Counted from the stretch's first letter, positions 53,833 to 61,867 are shown. The stretch is DNA of 64,000 nucleotides from Nocardia higoensis (GCF_015477835.1 NZ_JADLQN010000005.1:62001-126000); one strand, 5' to 3'. The notes: generated by a model not told the origin, from the sequence alone. Program-made: numbers and translations.

Positions 53833-53944
53833 GGGCCGCTTTCGTGCGTCCCGTCACGATCGCGGTCACCGGGACGCACTCGACGGGCAAGAGCACGTTT
53901 CTCCAGAACTCGTCGACTGCTGCTTTCGACAGCGTCTCCGATCT
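53829..53944 (+). pseudogene. Truncated P-loop ATPase fragment
   Basis: GTG 53829 opens VRAAFVRPVTIAVTGTHSTGKSTFL, a clean strand plus Walker A (GTHSTGKST) typical of AAA_28-like NTPases. After about 26 residues the sequence stops resembling a protein of this kind and runs into the 3' end of the convergent PP2C-like gene (stop at 53945). The rest of the ATPase is missing, so this is the stub left by a deletion or insertion junction close to 53905. Confidence 0.65.
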
Positions 53945-54745
53945 TCAGCGGCTGAGAAGTCGGATGACTGCCAGCGTCTTGTCGTCGTGCTGTTTGGAGC
54001 GCGGGAGTAACCGCCCGTGCGGGTCGATGTCGGCTTCCCAGGCGTGGCATCGGTCCAGAAGTTCACGCAGACCGGCAGAGGATTCCTTGCATACGGCGGG
54101 CCATTCGATGCCGAGGGCTTCCAGGGGGTCGCGAGCGCCGTCGGTGGCGACGATCACCCAGGCGACCGAATCGCGCGGGTAGTCGAATCTGAGTGCGTGG
54201 TCCGCTGCCGTTGGGTCGGCTTCGGCGATCCAGTAGCCTCCGGTGCGGTTTCGATGGACACGTTGGTGCTGCTGAAGCTTGTGCAGAAACTCGTGATGAG
54301 TACGGTCGTAGCCTGATCCGGCGGCCAGTCGGCGCCGGTACTGGTCCGACAGCGGTGTGCTGAGCTCATGCAGCCTGTTATCGGAGCGGATTTCATAGTT
54401 CCCGTCCCGGGTACCGACGATTACCGAGCTGTCGCCGAGGAGTAGCGCGGTCACGGTGTCCGGGCCGACATGAACCACGGCGACCGTGCTGGACGGAGAG
54501 GCGCCGGGCTGTAGGTGGAGCTTCGCGGCGGTGGCGCGAATTGTCTCTCTCACAGCGGCTCTGGGGTCGATGCCGTAGTCGAGTCGGCAGGTGAGCTCGG
54601 GGCCGAAGGTACCGACGTAGCCGGACGCTGTAGGTATGCCGGGGTGGTGTGTGGTTGCTCCGTCGAGCACAGTGACACCGTTCGCGAATACGAGCGCACG
54701 GTCCTCGCCGTTGCCGTCCGGCCGCTCGGCGATGGCGATCTCCAT
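53945..54745 (-). CDS. PP2C-like serine/threonine phosphatase domain protein
   Basis: 266 residues. The PP2C/SpoIIE-like layout is recognisable: an N-terminal metal site region NGEDRALVFANGVTVLDGATTHHPG (D-G at the usual position), strands STVAVVHVGPDTVTALLLGDSSVIVGTRDG (G-D-S), RDSVAWVIVATDGARD (A-T-D-G), and the final HDDKTLAVIRLL (D-D-x-T). Metal-binding Asp residues are therefore largely conserved. ATG 54745 is 5 bp after the upstream HTH gene stop, so the two form an operon. Probably it dephosphorylates a protein, or has adapted to another role, together with its HTH partner. Confidence 0.75.
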   Translation of the reverse strand: MEIAIAERPDGNGEDRALVFANGVTVLDGATTHHPGIPTASGYVGTFGPELTCRLDYGIDPRAAVRETIRATAAKLHLQPGASPSSTVAVVHVGPDTVTALLLGDSSVIVGTRDGNYEIRSDNRLHELSTPLSDQYRRRLAAGSGYDRTHHEFLHKLQQHQRVHRNRTGGYWIAEADPTAADHALRFDYPRDSVAWVIVATDGARDPLEALGIEWPAVCKESSAGLRELLDRCHAWEADIDPHGRLLPRSKQHDDKTLAVIRLLSR

Positions 54746-54750
54746 GTCGG

Positions 54751-55581
54751 TCAGACCTCGGTGACGAACGGGCCGGCGAGTATGCGGCTGTCGGTGATCG
54801 CGAATTCGGAATCGAAGTCGGATTCGATCACTGCAGCGCTGAAGTGGTTGCCTGGGCTGTAAACCGTGGTCAGGTGCGTATCCAGCCACTGTGCAACGCC
54901 GAGTGACCCGATGCTGGTTACTCCCGCGATGTGGACGATCACGCGCCCGTTGTCGACGCGTCGTGCGAGATAGCCGATATCTGTGTGTTCGGAGCTGTCT
55001 CGCAGGTACGGGGAGCTGTAGCGCTTCCCGGTGGCCTTCTCGGTGACGTACCAAGTGCCGTCGTCGCTGTCCAAGGTCAGGTGCTCGTCGCTGTCGAGCA
55101 GCCGACCGGCCACCGGTGCCGATTTGGGGCCGCAGATGACCACGGTGTCCCCGGCGGGAAGTTCGTCGGTATCGGGATCGATCGAAAATCGGTTCGAGGA
55201 CAGCGAAAGTCGAAGCAACGTGGCTTCAACCTGCTCTTGCGTGGCTTGGTCGTTCGCGTCGAAATACGGGCGCTCGCGGCCGTCCTCCCTGCCGAATCTG
55301 CGCGGTATCCCGACAGCGACCGGACCGACGCCGAAATAGGCCCGCTCCGCAGGCGGCGCGCTGGTCTTGATCTGGCTGATCCGGCTCTTGGTGATCCCCA
55401 GCCGCTCAGCGATCTCGGTGTAGCTCAGGCCGCCGAGGTGTGCTTCCTCGATCGCCTCCTTGCGCAACCGCGCGAGTTCGATGGCGCGCTGCTGATACTG
55501 CGTGATCAGGTCGGTTGCCCGTTGTCCACGACGAATCGGGTCCGGGTCTGCTCGGACGTGCTCGAACTCATCTGGGGCCAC
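54751..55581 (-). CDS. HTH protein with sigma-region-4-like motif and large sensor domain
   Basis: 276 residues from GTG 55581; ATG 55677 would add 32 residues. GTG is preferred because TAAACT lies 7 bases before it, giving a leaderless start. N-terminal helices (DPIRRGQRATDLITQYQQRAIELARLRKEAIEEAHLGG) lead to the HTH LSYTEIAERLGITKSRISQIK (about residues 52 to 72). The rest is an alpha/beta domain with ADTVVICGPKSAPVAGRLLD-like strand and loop (actual start GDTVVICGPKS), GTWYVTEKATGKRYSSPYL, RVIVHIAGVTSIGSLGVAQWL and a C-terminal strand pair. I do not recognise that domain; its phosphate-loop-like glycines suggest ligand binding. Operon with the PP2C-like gene. Confidence 0.7.
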   Translation of the reverse strand: MAPDEFEHVRADPDPIRRGQRATDLITQYQQRAIELARLRKEAIEEAHLGGLSYTEIAERLGITKSRISQIKTSAPPAERAYFGVGPVAVGIPRRFGREDGRERPYFDANDQATQEQVEATLLRLSLSSNRFSIDPDTDELPAGDTVVICGPKSAPVAGRLLDSDEHLTLDSDDGTWYVTEKATGKRYSSPYLRDSSEHTDIGYLARRVDNGRVIVHIAGVTSIGSLGVAQWLDTHLTTVYSPGNHFSAAVIESDFDSEFAITDSRILAGPFVTEV

Positions 55582-55641
55582 GAGATCGAGTTTAGACGGC
55601 CTTGACGGTGCAGAGCGGGCGACGTACGCTCGCAGTTGATA

Positions 55642-55687
55642 CCCCCTAAACCCAACTTCGGCGGACTTGCCTTTCATGTTTAGGGGG
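55642..55687. promoter_or_regulatory. Long-spaced inverted repeat CCCCCTAAAC / GTTTAGGGGG
   Basis: Perfect 10-base arms at 55642-55651 and 55678-55687 with 26 bp between them. It lies in the interval between the leftward HTH/PP2C operon and the rightward P450 genes. The spacing suits a looped or paired dimer site; a transcript hairpin with a large loop is the alternative. Confidence 0.55.
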
Positions 55688-55786
55688 GATTAACAGCTCT
55701 GGTGCGATTTCGGGGACGCGTCTTGTCGTCGGATATCGCGCCTGGTCATCGACCGTCCATTCCGCTTGTCTGCGAGAGGATCTGAG

Positions 55787-57307
55787 ATGAATGTCCACGA
55801 TGCCTGGATCGTTCTGGCGGTGTCGCCGCTATGGGCGCTCTGCACGGTCCTGCCGTTCTTGATCAGGTCCAGGCGGTCACTCATGTCTGTCTCTGCGTCA
55901 GTCGGCGGAGTCACGACTTGCCCACGTGAGCGCGTTGGCTCCGACGGCCCAACCGGTGCCCGAGCAGTAGGCGTCGAGCATGCCGACCGCTCGGGCGCTG
56001 CCCGATACGGCAGGAAAGCGCCGACAACCTCCGCGCCAGCCAGGCGATTCGACGCCACTGCTCCCAGCGGTTGCCCCGTCGGTCGCGGCTCGCCACCTGG
56101 TGTCGACAACGCGTCGCGTGTCCCGATCTTCACCGAACAATTCGCATCCGACCCGCACGCCGCATACGCCCGGATGCGAGCACAGTTCGGGCCACTGGTG
56201 CCGGTCTGGCTGGCTCCCGGAGTTCCGGCGACGTTGGTGATCGGCTACTGGACCGCGCTGAAGATCCTCAACGATCCCGAACACTTCCCCGCCGATCCCA
56301 GTGCCTGGCAGCGCGGCATTCCCCAGCGCTGCCCGATTTTGCCGATGATGCAGAGGCGTCCGAATGCCTTGCGCAGCAGCGGGGTCGAACACACTCGGTA
56401 TCGCGCGGCCAATGTCGACGCCCTGGGTCGCGTGGATCTGACCGCGCTACGCGCCGTGGTCGAGCGCAGCGCCGTGCGGTTGATCGACGGGTTCAGCACC
56501 ACCGGCCGGGCCGATCTGCTCGGCGACTACGCGCGCCCGCTGGTCTTCGAGGTGATCGGCGAGCTGATCGGGTGTGACCCCGATATCAGTGAGCGGGTCG
56601 CTGCCGGGATGGCGACGATGTTCGACACCACCACTGATGCGGTGAGGGGTAACCGGCTGGCGGTAGCGGCGTTGGGCGAGCTCGTAGCCCGCAAGCGTGT
56701 CGAGCCGGGGGAGGACATCACGTCCTGTTTGCTCGCGCATCCTGCCGGTCTGGACGATGCGGAACTGGTCCACCAGCTGTTCACCCTGTATGCGGCGGCG
56801 AGCGAGCCGTTGACGAATCTGATCGTCAACACGGTGTCGTTGATGACGAGCCGCCCGGACTTCGGGGGCCGGGTCGTCGCGGGCGAGGTCTCAACCCGTG
56901 ACGCGCTGAACCATGTGTTGTTCCGTGATCCGCCGTTGGCGAACTTCTGCATGTCCTACCCGCGCCAACCGCAACTCGTCGGCGGCACCTGGCTGCCGGC
57001 GCATCAGCCGATCGTGATCAGCCTGGCCGCGGCCAACAACGACCCGGCCGTGATGGGCGGCAACATCTTCGGCAACGAGTCCCATCTGGGCTTCGGTGCG
57101 GGTCCGCACCGCTGCCCCGCACGGGCGCTGGCCGAGCTGATCGCCGGTGACGCGATCGATCAACTCCTCGACGTCCTGCCCGAGATCGAACTGGCAGTCC
57201 CCGCCGACCGGCTGAGCTGGCGGCCGGGCCCGTTCCATCGGTCCTTGGAAGCGCTTCCCGTCATTTTCACTCCCGTTGCGTCACTGTCCGTTCCGGCCGC
57301 CCGCTGA
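55787..57307 (+). CDS. Cytochrome P450, orphan conservon-type, possible N-terminal membrane anchor
   Basis: 506 residues from ATG 55787, which has GAGAGGA 6 bases upstream. ATG 55883 would give 474 residues but has no good ribosome site. The first 35 residues form one hydrophobic helix (AWIVLAVSPLWALCTVLPFL) followed by RSRR, a signal-anchor pattern rare in bacterial P450s, then a long Ala/Arg/Gly-rich linker. The P450 domain begins near SGCPVGRGSPPG. The heme loop is FGAGPHRCPARALAE (Cys443). The I-helix reads YAAASEPLTNLIVN, lacking the acid-alcohol pair. It resembles the conservon P450 at 9876-11147 and is likewise followed by a canonical P450. Confidence 0.8.
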   Translation: MNVHDAWIVLAVSPLWALCTVLPFLIRSRRSLMSVSASVGGVTTCPRERVGSDGPTGARAVGVEHADRSGAARYGRKAPTTSAPARRFDATAPSGCPVGRGSPPGVDNASRVPIFTEQFASDPHAAYARMRAQFGPLVPVWLAPGVPATLVIGYWTALKILNDPEHFPADPSAWQRGIPQRCPILPMMQRRPNALRSSGVEHTRYRAANVDALGRVDLTALRAVVERSAVRLIDGFSTTGRADLLGDYARPLVFEVIGELIGCDPDISERVAAGMATMFDTTTDAVRGNRLAVAALGELVARKRVEPGEDITSCLLAHPAGLDDAELVHQLFTLYAAASEPLTNLIVNTVSLMTSRPDFGGRVVAGEVSTRDALNHVLFRDPPLANFCMSYPRQPQLVGGTWLPAHQPIVISLAAANNDPAVMGGNIFGNESHLGFGAGPHRCPARALAELIAGDAIDQLLDVLPEIELAVPADRLSWRPGPFHRSLEALPVIFTPVASLSVPAAR

Positions 57308-57324
57308 AAGTCAGGCAATCCCTC

Positions 57325-58599
57325 ATGACCGATATACATTCCGCCCCCGCCTCTTCTCCCGCTGCTGCACCGGTCGTGCTGGATGTCACCGGCACCGACA
57401 TCCCCGGCGAGGCCATCGCCCTGCGTGACCGAGGGCCGTTGGTCCGGGTGGTGCTGCCCGGCGATATCCACGCCTGGGCGGTCACCGACCCCGAGGTGCT
57501 CAGGCAACTGTTCACCGACTGGCGAGTCTCCAAAGACGCCCACCGGCATTGGCCCGCATTCCGCTCCGGTGAGGTGCCCCCGGACTGGCCGTTGATCACG
57601 TGGGTGTCGGTGCGCAACATGTTCACCGCCCACGGCAAAGACCACCAGCGTCTGCGCAGACTCGTCGGTCCCGCCTTCACCGCCCGCCGCGTCTCCGCCT
57701 TGCGCCCGCAGATCAAGATGATCATCCGCAGGCTGCTCGACGATCTCGCTGCCCGACCCGACGGGACGGTGATCGACCTGCGCGAGGACTACGCCGCACA
57801 AGTGCCTTTGCGGGTGATCACCGCCCTGATGGGCGTGCCCGCCGACCTCCAGCCACGACTGCGGGTGTGTGTCGACGAGATCTTCTCCACCACTCCGCAG
57901 CGTGACCCGCAGGCCACCTTCACCGAACTGGTCGGCCTCCTGACCACGCTGGTAGCGTGCCGTCGCGCCGAGCCGGGGCAGGACATGACCAGCCTGCTCG
58001 TCGGCCGCCGCGACACCGGTGACCGTCTCACCGAGGAAGAACTCGTCCATACCTTGCTGCTGGTGATCACTGCCGGCTACGAGACCACCGTCAACCTCAT
58101 CGACCAAGCCGTTCACCAGATGCTGACCCGGCCCGAACTGCTGGGGCAGCTGCGGGCCGGCACCGTCGGGTGGTCGCAGCTGATCGAGGAAACGTTGCGG
58201 TACGCGCCGCCGGTGGCGAACCTGCCGCTGCGCTACGCGGTCACCGATATCGACATCGCGGGCGAGCGGATCGAGGCCGGCGAGGCGATCATCGCCGCGC
58301 TCGCCGCCGCCAACCGCAACCCACGCCACCACGATCCCGACACCTTCGACCCCGCCCGCCCGGACACCGAACATCTGTCCTTCGGGTACGGGCCGCACTA
58401 CTGCCTCGGCGCACCCCTGGCCCGTCTGGAGGCGATCGAAGCGCTGCCCGCCCTGTTCGGGCGCTTTCCCGATCTGACCCTCGCTGTCGATGCGAGCGAG
58501 TTGAAACCGTTGCCCAGCTTCATTTCCCACGGCCACCAGGCCCTGCCCGTCTACCTGGACCGGCCACACGGCATCGGTGGGGGACACCGTGGTCACTGA
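57325..58599 (+). CDS. Cytochrome P450, canonical, partner of the preceding P450
   Basis: 424 residues. Full motif set: MFTAHGKDHQRLRRLVGPAFTARRV, I-helix TAGYETTVNL, K-helix EETLRYAPP, and heme loop FGYGPHYCLGAPLARLEA with Cys360. It starts 18 bp after the previous P450, so the pair is co-transcribed. Its sequence pattern parallels the conservon P450 at 8601-9875 (for example WPLITWVSVRNMF against WPLIGMIDVDRSMF). No conservon kinase, roadblock or GTPase genes are nearby, so this is an orphan pair. Substrate unknown. Confidence 0.93.
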   Translation: MTDIHSAPASSPAAAPVVLDVTGTDIPGEAIALRDRGPLVRVVLPGDIHAWAVTDPEVLRQLFTDWRVSKDAHRHWPAFRSGEVPPDWPLITWVSVRNMFTAHGKDHQRLRRLVGPAFTARRVSALRPQIKMIIRRLLDDLAARPDGTVIDLREDYAAQVPLRVITALMGVPADLQPRLRVCVDEIFSTTPQRDPQATFTELVGLLTTLVACRRAEPGQDMTSLLVGRRDTGDRLTEEELVHTLLLVITAGYETTVNLIDQAVHQMLTRPELLGQLRAGTVGWSQLIEETLRYAPPVANLPLRYAVTDIDIAGERIEAGEAIIAALAAANRNPRHHDPDTFDPARPDTEHLSFGYGPHYCLGAPLARLEAIEALPALFGRFPDLTLAVDASELKPLPSFISHGHQALPVYLDRPHGIGGGHRGH

Positions 58600-58882
58600 C
58601 ACTCCGCCGTCGTCGCACGCCGGCACGGTCATCCCGCTCGAGCATGCACCCAGTGTGCGCAAACGCCCGGCCCTCACCGACGAGAGCCGTCACGACAACC
58701 CGCACTGGCCCACACGATCACCCGAACACGCCGCGAACGCGCTACTGCTCCACGGCGGCTGTGCCTGGCACTGCTCGACCAAGGTCGCCGCCCTCCTGGT
58801 GAGCAGGAACGACTACCAGTACTTCCGCGATCGCGGATGGATGGAAGGAAACGCATGGGCACCATCGCTCTCGGATTGCTGA
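58589..58882 (+). CDS. Hypothetical protein after the P450 pair, 97 aa
   Basis: Starts at GTG 58589 behind GGTGGGGGA and overlaps the P450 end by 11 bp; GTG 58577 is possible. Sequence features are a polar N-terminus (TDTPPSSHAGTVIPLEHAPSVRKRPALTDESRHDNPHWP), then SPEHAANALLLHGGCAWHCSTKVAALLVSRNDYQYFRDRGWMEG and a terminal Cys. Three Cys and several Trp/Tyr occur in the second half. No family recognised. It overlaps the next gene by 28 bp, so it belongs to the P450 operon. Confidence 0.6.
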   Translation: MVTDTPPSSHAGTVIPLEHAPSVRKRPALTDESRHDNPHWPTRSPEHAANALLLHGGCAWHCSTKVAALLVSRNDYQYFRDRGWMEGNAWAPSLSDC

Positions 58883-59163
58883 ACCTCAGCGTCAGTTCCG
58901 CGCCCGAGGCCGACCGCCACACGCTCGTCGAACTCGCCGCGGCGCACGGCTGCACCATCACCCACGTTCTCGACATCGACGAGGACACCTTCATGCCCAC
59001 CACGCTCATCATCGACAGCGCCCACAAGATCCGCGCTGCGACGATTCTGGCACCGAGCGTGGATCACTTCGGGGCGGCGACCAAAGCGCTCACCCTGGCA
59101 TGCACATTGATCGTTCCCACGGCCACAATTCCACGTGTTCGCGGCTGGACACCCAACCTTTGA
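58855..59163 (+). CDS. Hypothetical protein, resolvase-like fold possible, 102 aa
   Basis: MGTIALGLLNLSVSSAPEADRHTLVELAAAHGCTITHVLDIDEDTFMPTTLIIDSAHKIRAATILAPSVDHFGAATKALTLACTLIVPT: alternating strands and helices in the manner of the N-terminal domain of serine recombinases (strand, long helix, strand, D-x-D). The catalytic Ser-Arg arrangement of a recombinase is not evident, so I infer a stand-alone fold relative rather than an active recombinase. GGATGGAAGG lies upstream. Last gene of the P450 operon. Confidence 0.6.
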   Translation: MGTIALGLLNLSVSSAPEADRHTLVELAAAHGCTITHVLDIDEDTFMPTTLIIDSAHKIRAATILAPSVDHFGAATKALTLACTLIVPTATIPRVRGWTPNL

Positions 59164-59251
59164 CCGACAACCCCTGACCGAGCCTTCAGGTGTCGGCGGC
59201 GGAACGGCGGCGTGGACAGGACCCACTGGCTGGTCGGAGAGCGGACGGTGC

Positions 59252-60073
59252 TCAGGCTGTCGCGGGCAGTCGCAGGCGTTCGGCGAGCTCGTTGAAGATA
59301 TAGAAATTGGGAATCGTGCCGACCGGGGCGAGCGAAACCCACACGCCGTCGACTTTGATGCGGACCAGTCCGCTGCGCGCGTCGATGAGCTGGATGTGGT
59401 CCCAGGAGTAGGACTTTCCCGCGTGGATCAAGGCGTCGAGATTCAGGGCCACGTCGCCGAAATGGGCGGTGTCGCCTTCGTCGATGGTGGTGACGGCGGC
59501 GGGCAATTGGGTGGCGGTGATCGCGGATTGGATGGCGCGGGCCCATTCCCGGCCTTCGGCGAATTGGGTTTCGTCGAAGCGGGCCAGGGAGCCGTCGGGG
59601 CCGGACATCTCGAGGGAGTATTCGACGTGCGCGGTGTTCTGGAAGGGAATGACCTGCTGGCGCACCTCGGCGGTGTCCCAGCGGAATCCGGCCACCCGTT
59701 CGCCTTTTCGGTAGACGGTCATGCCGTGATCGAAAAGGTCGAGGCGGGCGGCGCGGTTTCGATTGTTGAGGTGCCCGCGGTAGAGCGCGAGACCCGCAGG
59801 GACCATGGCGACCACGCCGACTACCGCCCCGCCTCCCACCGCGCCGACGGCGGCGGTCATGACGGCGACCGCGCCGAGGCAGGCGGCGACGATTCCGCAA
59901 CCGCGCACGAACGTGTCACTGACGGGCGCGGCCTGAAATGTCTGCCGGTGTGCGCCGAGATTCAGGTATTCGGCCATCAGGTGCACAAGTTGCGTCAGAG
60001 ACACCGTGCGCCGAACATCGGTTCCGTCCGCACCGTCCTCCGGCTTTCTCGGAGTGGTCAATCTTTCCTCCAT
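59252..60073 (-). CDS. DUF6585-like membrane protein
   Basis: 273 residues from ATG 60073. After a polar N-terminus two adjacent hydrophobic segments (VRGCGIVAACLGAVAVMTAAVGAVGGGAVVGVVAMVPAGLALYRG) form a membrane hairpin. The C-terminal part is PH-domain-like, with strands RLDLFDHGMTVYRKGERVAGFRWDTAEV and ALIHAGKSYSWDHIQLIDARSGLVRIKVDGVWVSLAPVGTIPNFYIFNELAERLR. This resembles actinobacterial DUF6585 proteins. Function unknown. Confidence 0.72.
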   Translation of the reverse strand: MEERLTTPRKPEDGADGTDVRRTVSLTQLVHLMAEYLNLGAHRQTFQAAPVSDTFVRGCGIVAACLGAVAVMTAAVGAVGGGAVVGVVAMVPAGLALYRGHLNNRNRAARLDLFDHGMTVYRKGERVAGFRWDTAEVRQQVIPFQNTAHVEYSLEMSGPDGSLARFDETQFAEGREWARAIQSAITATQLPAAVTTIDEGDTAHFGDVALNLDALIHAGKSYSWDHIQLIDARSGLVRIKVDGVWVSLAPVGTIPNFYIFNELAERLRLPATA

Positions 60074-60156
60074 GCGGCGGTCTGCTCCGCGCGAAAGCGT
60101 ATTCCACGGGCGTCGATACCGCCACCCACGGGGGAACCGCGCATCCGCGTGTCCAC

Positions 60157-60846
60157 TCAATCCGCCAACACGAAGGAGAGTAGAAATCCGGCCGCGGTGG
60201 CCATTCCGATCCACCAACCGCCTTCCCGATAGGCCTCCGGCATCAGCGAATCGGCCAGCACCGCGATGGTCGCGCCGCCGGCGAAAGCCTGAACGGTGCC
60301 GACGTGGGTTCCGGTGATCGATTCGGAGAGCGCGTGTCCCAGCACCGTCACAGCGACCAGCGCGGCGGTGATGGCGGCCCAGAACCACAGAACGGTGGCG
60401 GTGGAAGTCTGCGAGCGCTCGCGCATCAGCGCCGCGCCGCCGATCGCCTCGGGCACATTGCCGACGGCGATGGCGACCAGCAGTGCGATTCCGGTACCGG
60501 GGCCGAGGGAGACGCCCAGCGCGGTGCTCTCCGGTATGCCGTCGAGCACTGCGCCGAGCAACAGCGCCCAGCCGATGGTCGCCGGGCCGAGTCTCGTCTC
60601 GATCAGCCGATCGGCCACCACGTAGAAGGCGGCGCCCAGCAACAACGCGGCACCCGAGATCCACACGCCGGTCCGCCGGAAAGCGGGTTCGAACAGCTCC
60701 ATGGAGACCGCGGCGATCATGGTGCCCGCGCCGAACGCCATGAGCGCGCCCAGTCCCGCTTTCGGCAGTGTCCAACGCAGTCCGACAGCCGCTCCGATCA
60801 GCAGCGGCACCGCGGCACCGAGTCCGTACAGGAGCGCGGTCAGCAT
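60157..60846 (-). CDS. ZIP family metal transporter
   Basis: 229-residue divalent cation importer, probably for zinc. About eight TM helices. The TM4-TM5 metal-binding pair is present: GAVLDGIPESTALGVSLG and VAIAVGNVPEAIGGA (D/H-x-x-P-E motifs, with Asn-Val-Pro-Glu in TM5). The first of these has Asp-Gly-Ile-Pro-Glu rather than the usual His-x-x-x-E, a variation seen in some bacterial ZIPs. Another gene-specific feature is the short loop between TM3 and TM4. No Zur box was recognised upstream. Confidence 0.9.
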   Translation of the reverse strand: MLTALLYGLGAAVPLLIGAAVGLRWTLPKAGLGALMAFGAGTMIAAVSMELFEPAFRRTGVWISGAALLLGAAFYVVADRLIETRLGPATIGWALLLGAVLDGIPESTALGVSLGPGTGIALLVAIAVGNVPEAIGGAALMRERSQTSTATVLWFWAAITAALVAVTVLGHALSESITGTHVGTVQAFAGGATIAVLADSLMPEAYREGGWWIGMATAAGFLLSFVLAD

Positions 60847-61234
60847 CGGAGGGCCCTCATGGGTCGACAGTAGGACTCGGCTGCCCGATTTGCCCGCCGC
60901 CCATGCCGATGACGCGCGGATGGCCGCGGAGGAAAAAATTCTAGAAAACTCCGGCTAAGTCTTTCCCGGTCGCGGGGCAGTCGGTATCGTCCCCCTCGGC
61001 AAACAGGTGGTGACGATTCGTCGCACCGCTCGGTCGCCGCCGCTTGGTCGGGAAGTCTGCTGCCCGCCCCGGATCGTGCGGCGGCAACTGTCCATCCTTG
61101 CCGGCCGAGAAGTCACCCGACGACCGATCAGCCGGTGCGAGACAACTTTCGGCTAACGCGCGGTGAGTCGGACGTTGGAACGAAGGGCCCGATCCATGAC
61201 GAGGGGATCGGGCCCTTCGGTATTGTCTGGCCCA
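60847..61234. other. 388-bp intergenic region between ZIP and TetR genes
   Basis: No protein-like frame was found. Two features stand out: an AT-rich patch around 60938-60954 (ggaggaaaaaattctagaaaactcc) in the ZIP leader, framed by GGAG and CTCC, and a 14-bp perfect inverted repeat near the TetR end, listed separately. The remainder shows nothing recognisable. Confidence 0.5.
61182..61218. promoter_or_regulatory. Perfect 14-bp inverted repeat before TetR gene (operator or terminator)
   Basis: GAAGGGCCCGATCC and GGATCGGGCCCTTC are exact complements with 9 bases between. It is followed by GGTATTGTCTGG, without a T-run, which weakens the terminator reading. TATTGT (61221-61226) could be the -10 of the TetR gene whose ATG is at 61235, in which case the repeat lies across the promoter as an autoregulatory site. 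Confidence 0.55.
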
Positions 61235-61867
61235 ATGTCACAGGATGCGAATACGGGACGAATGTATGCCGGGCAACCCGTAGAGGACCGGCAACGCCAG
61301 CGGCGTGCGCGTTTTCTGGAATCAGGACTGACGGTCTTCTCGCGCGACGGCTACGCCAACAGTTCGGTGGGCGCCATCTGCAAGGACGCCGGGCTGTCCT
61401 CGCGGCAGTTCTACGAGGAGTTCACCGGCCGCGAATCCCTGCTGCTCGAGCTGTACGAGCAGATCGACAAGGAGTCGCGCGACGCCGTGACCGCCGCCCT
61501 GGAGGGCAACGCTTCCGCGACCGCGCTGCAGCGGCTGGACGCGGCGGTGCGCGCCTACATCGAGACCATCGGGTCCGATCCGCGCAAGGCGCGTGTCGCG
61601 CTGGTCGAAGTGGTCGGTGCCGGACCGAAGGTGGAGAAGTTCCGTCTCGACCTACGTCGCATGTGGGGCGCGCTGCTGGCGAGCGCGACCGAGGACGCCG
61701 CCCTGCAGGGAGAGATCCCGCCCGGCGACTACGAGATGCGGGTGCTGGCGATCATCGGCGCGGTCAACTATGTGGTCGATTCGTGGAGCGGGGCCGATCC
61801 CCGCCCGCCACTCGACGATGTGATCCGGGTGCTCGGCCGGGTCATCATGGGGGCTGTGCGCGCCTGA
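61235..61867 (+). CDS. TetR family transcriptional regulator
   Basis: 210 residues from ATG 61235; ATG 61262 also possible. The HTH region is EDRQRQRRARFLESGLTVFSRDGYANSSVGAICKDAGLSSRQFYEEFTGRESLLLELY. The C-terminal ligand domain contains RKARVALVEVVGAGPKVEKFRLDLRRMWG and a final helix VIRVLGRVIMGAV. A perfect inverted repeat lies just upstream, suggesting autoregulation. The following alpha/beta hydrolase gene starts 46 bp after its stop and is a plausible target. Confidence 0.85.
   Translation: MSQDANTGRMYAGQPVEDRQRQRRARFLESGLTVFSRDGYANSSVGAICKDAGLSSRQFYEEFTGRESLLLELYEQIDKESRDAVTAALEGNASATALQRLDAAVRAYIETIGSDPRKARVALVEVVGAGPKVEKFRLDLRRMWGALLASATEDAALQGEIPPGDYEMRVLAIIGAVNYVVDSWSGADPRPPLDDVIRVLGRVIMGAVRA

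Noticed and set aside
55690..55884. Leftward small frame starting MSDRLDLIKNGRTVQ
   Set aside because: Its ATG shares CATG with the P450 alternative start and there is no ribosome site; composition is not clearly coding. It cannot be fully excluded as a small peptide.
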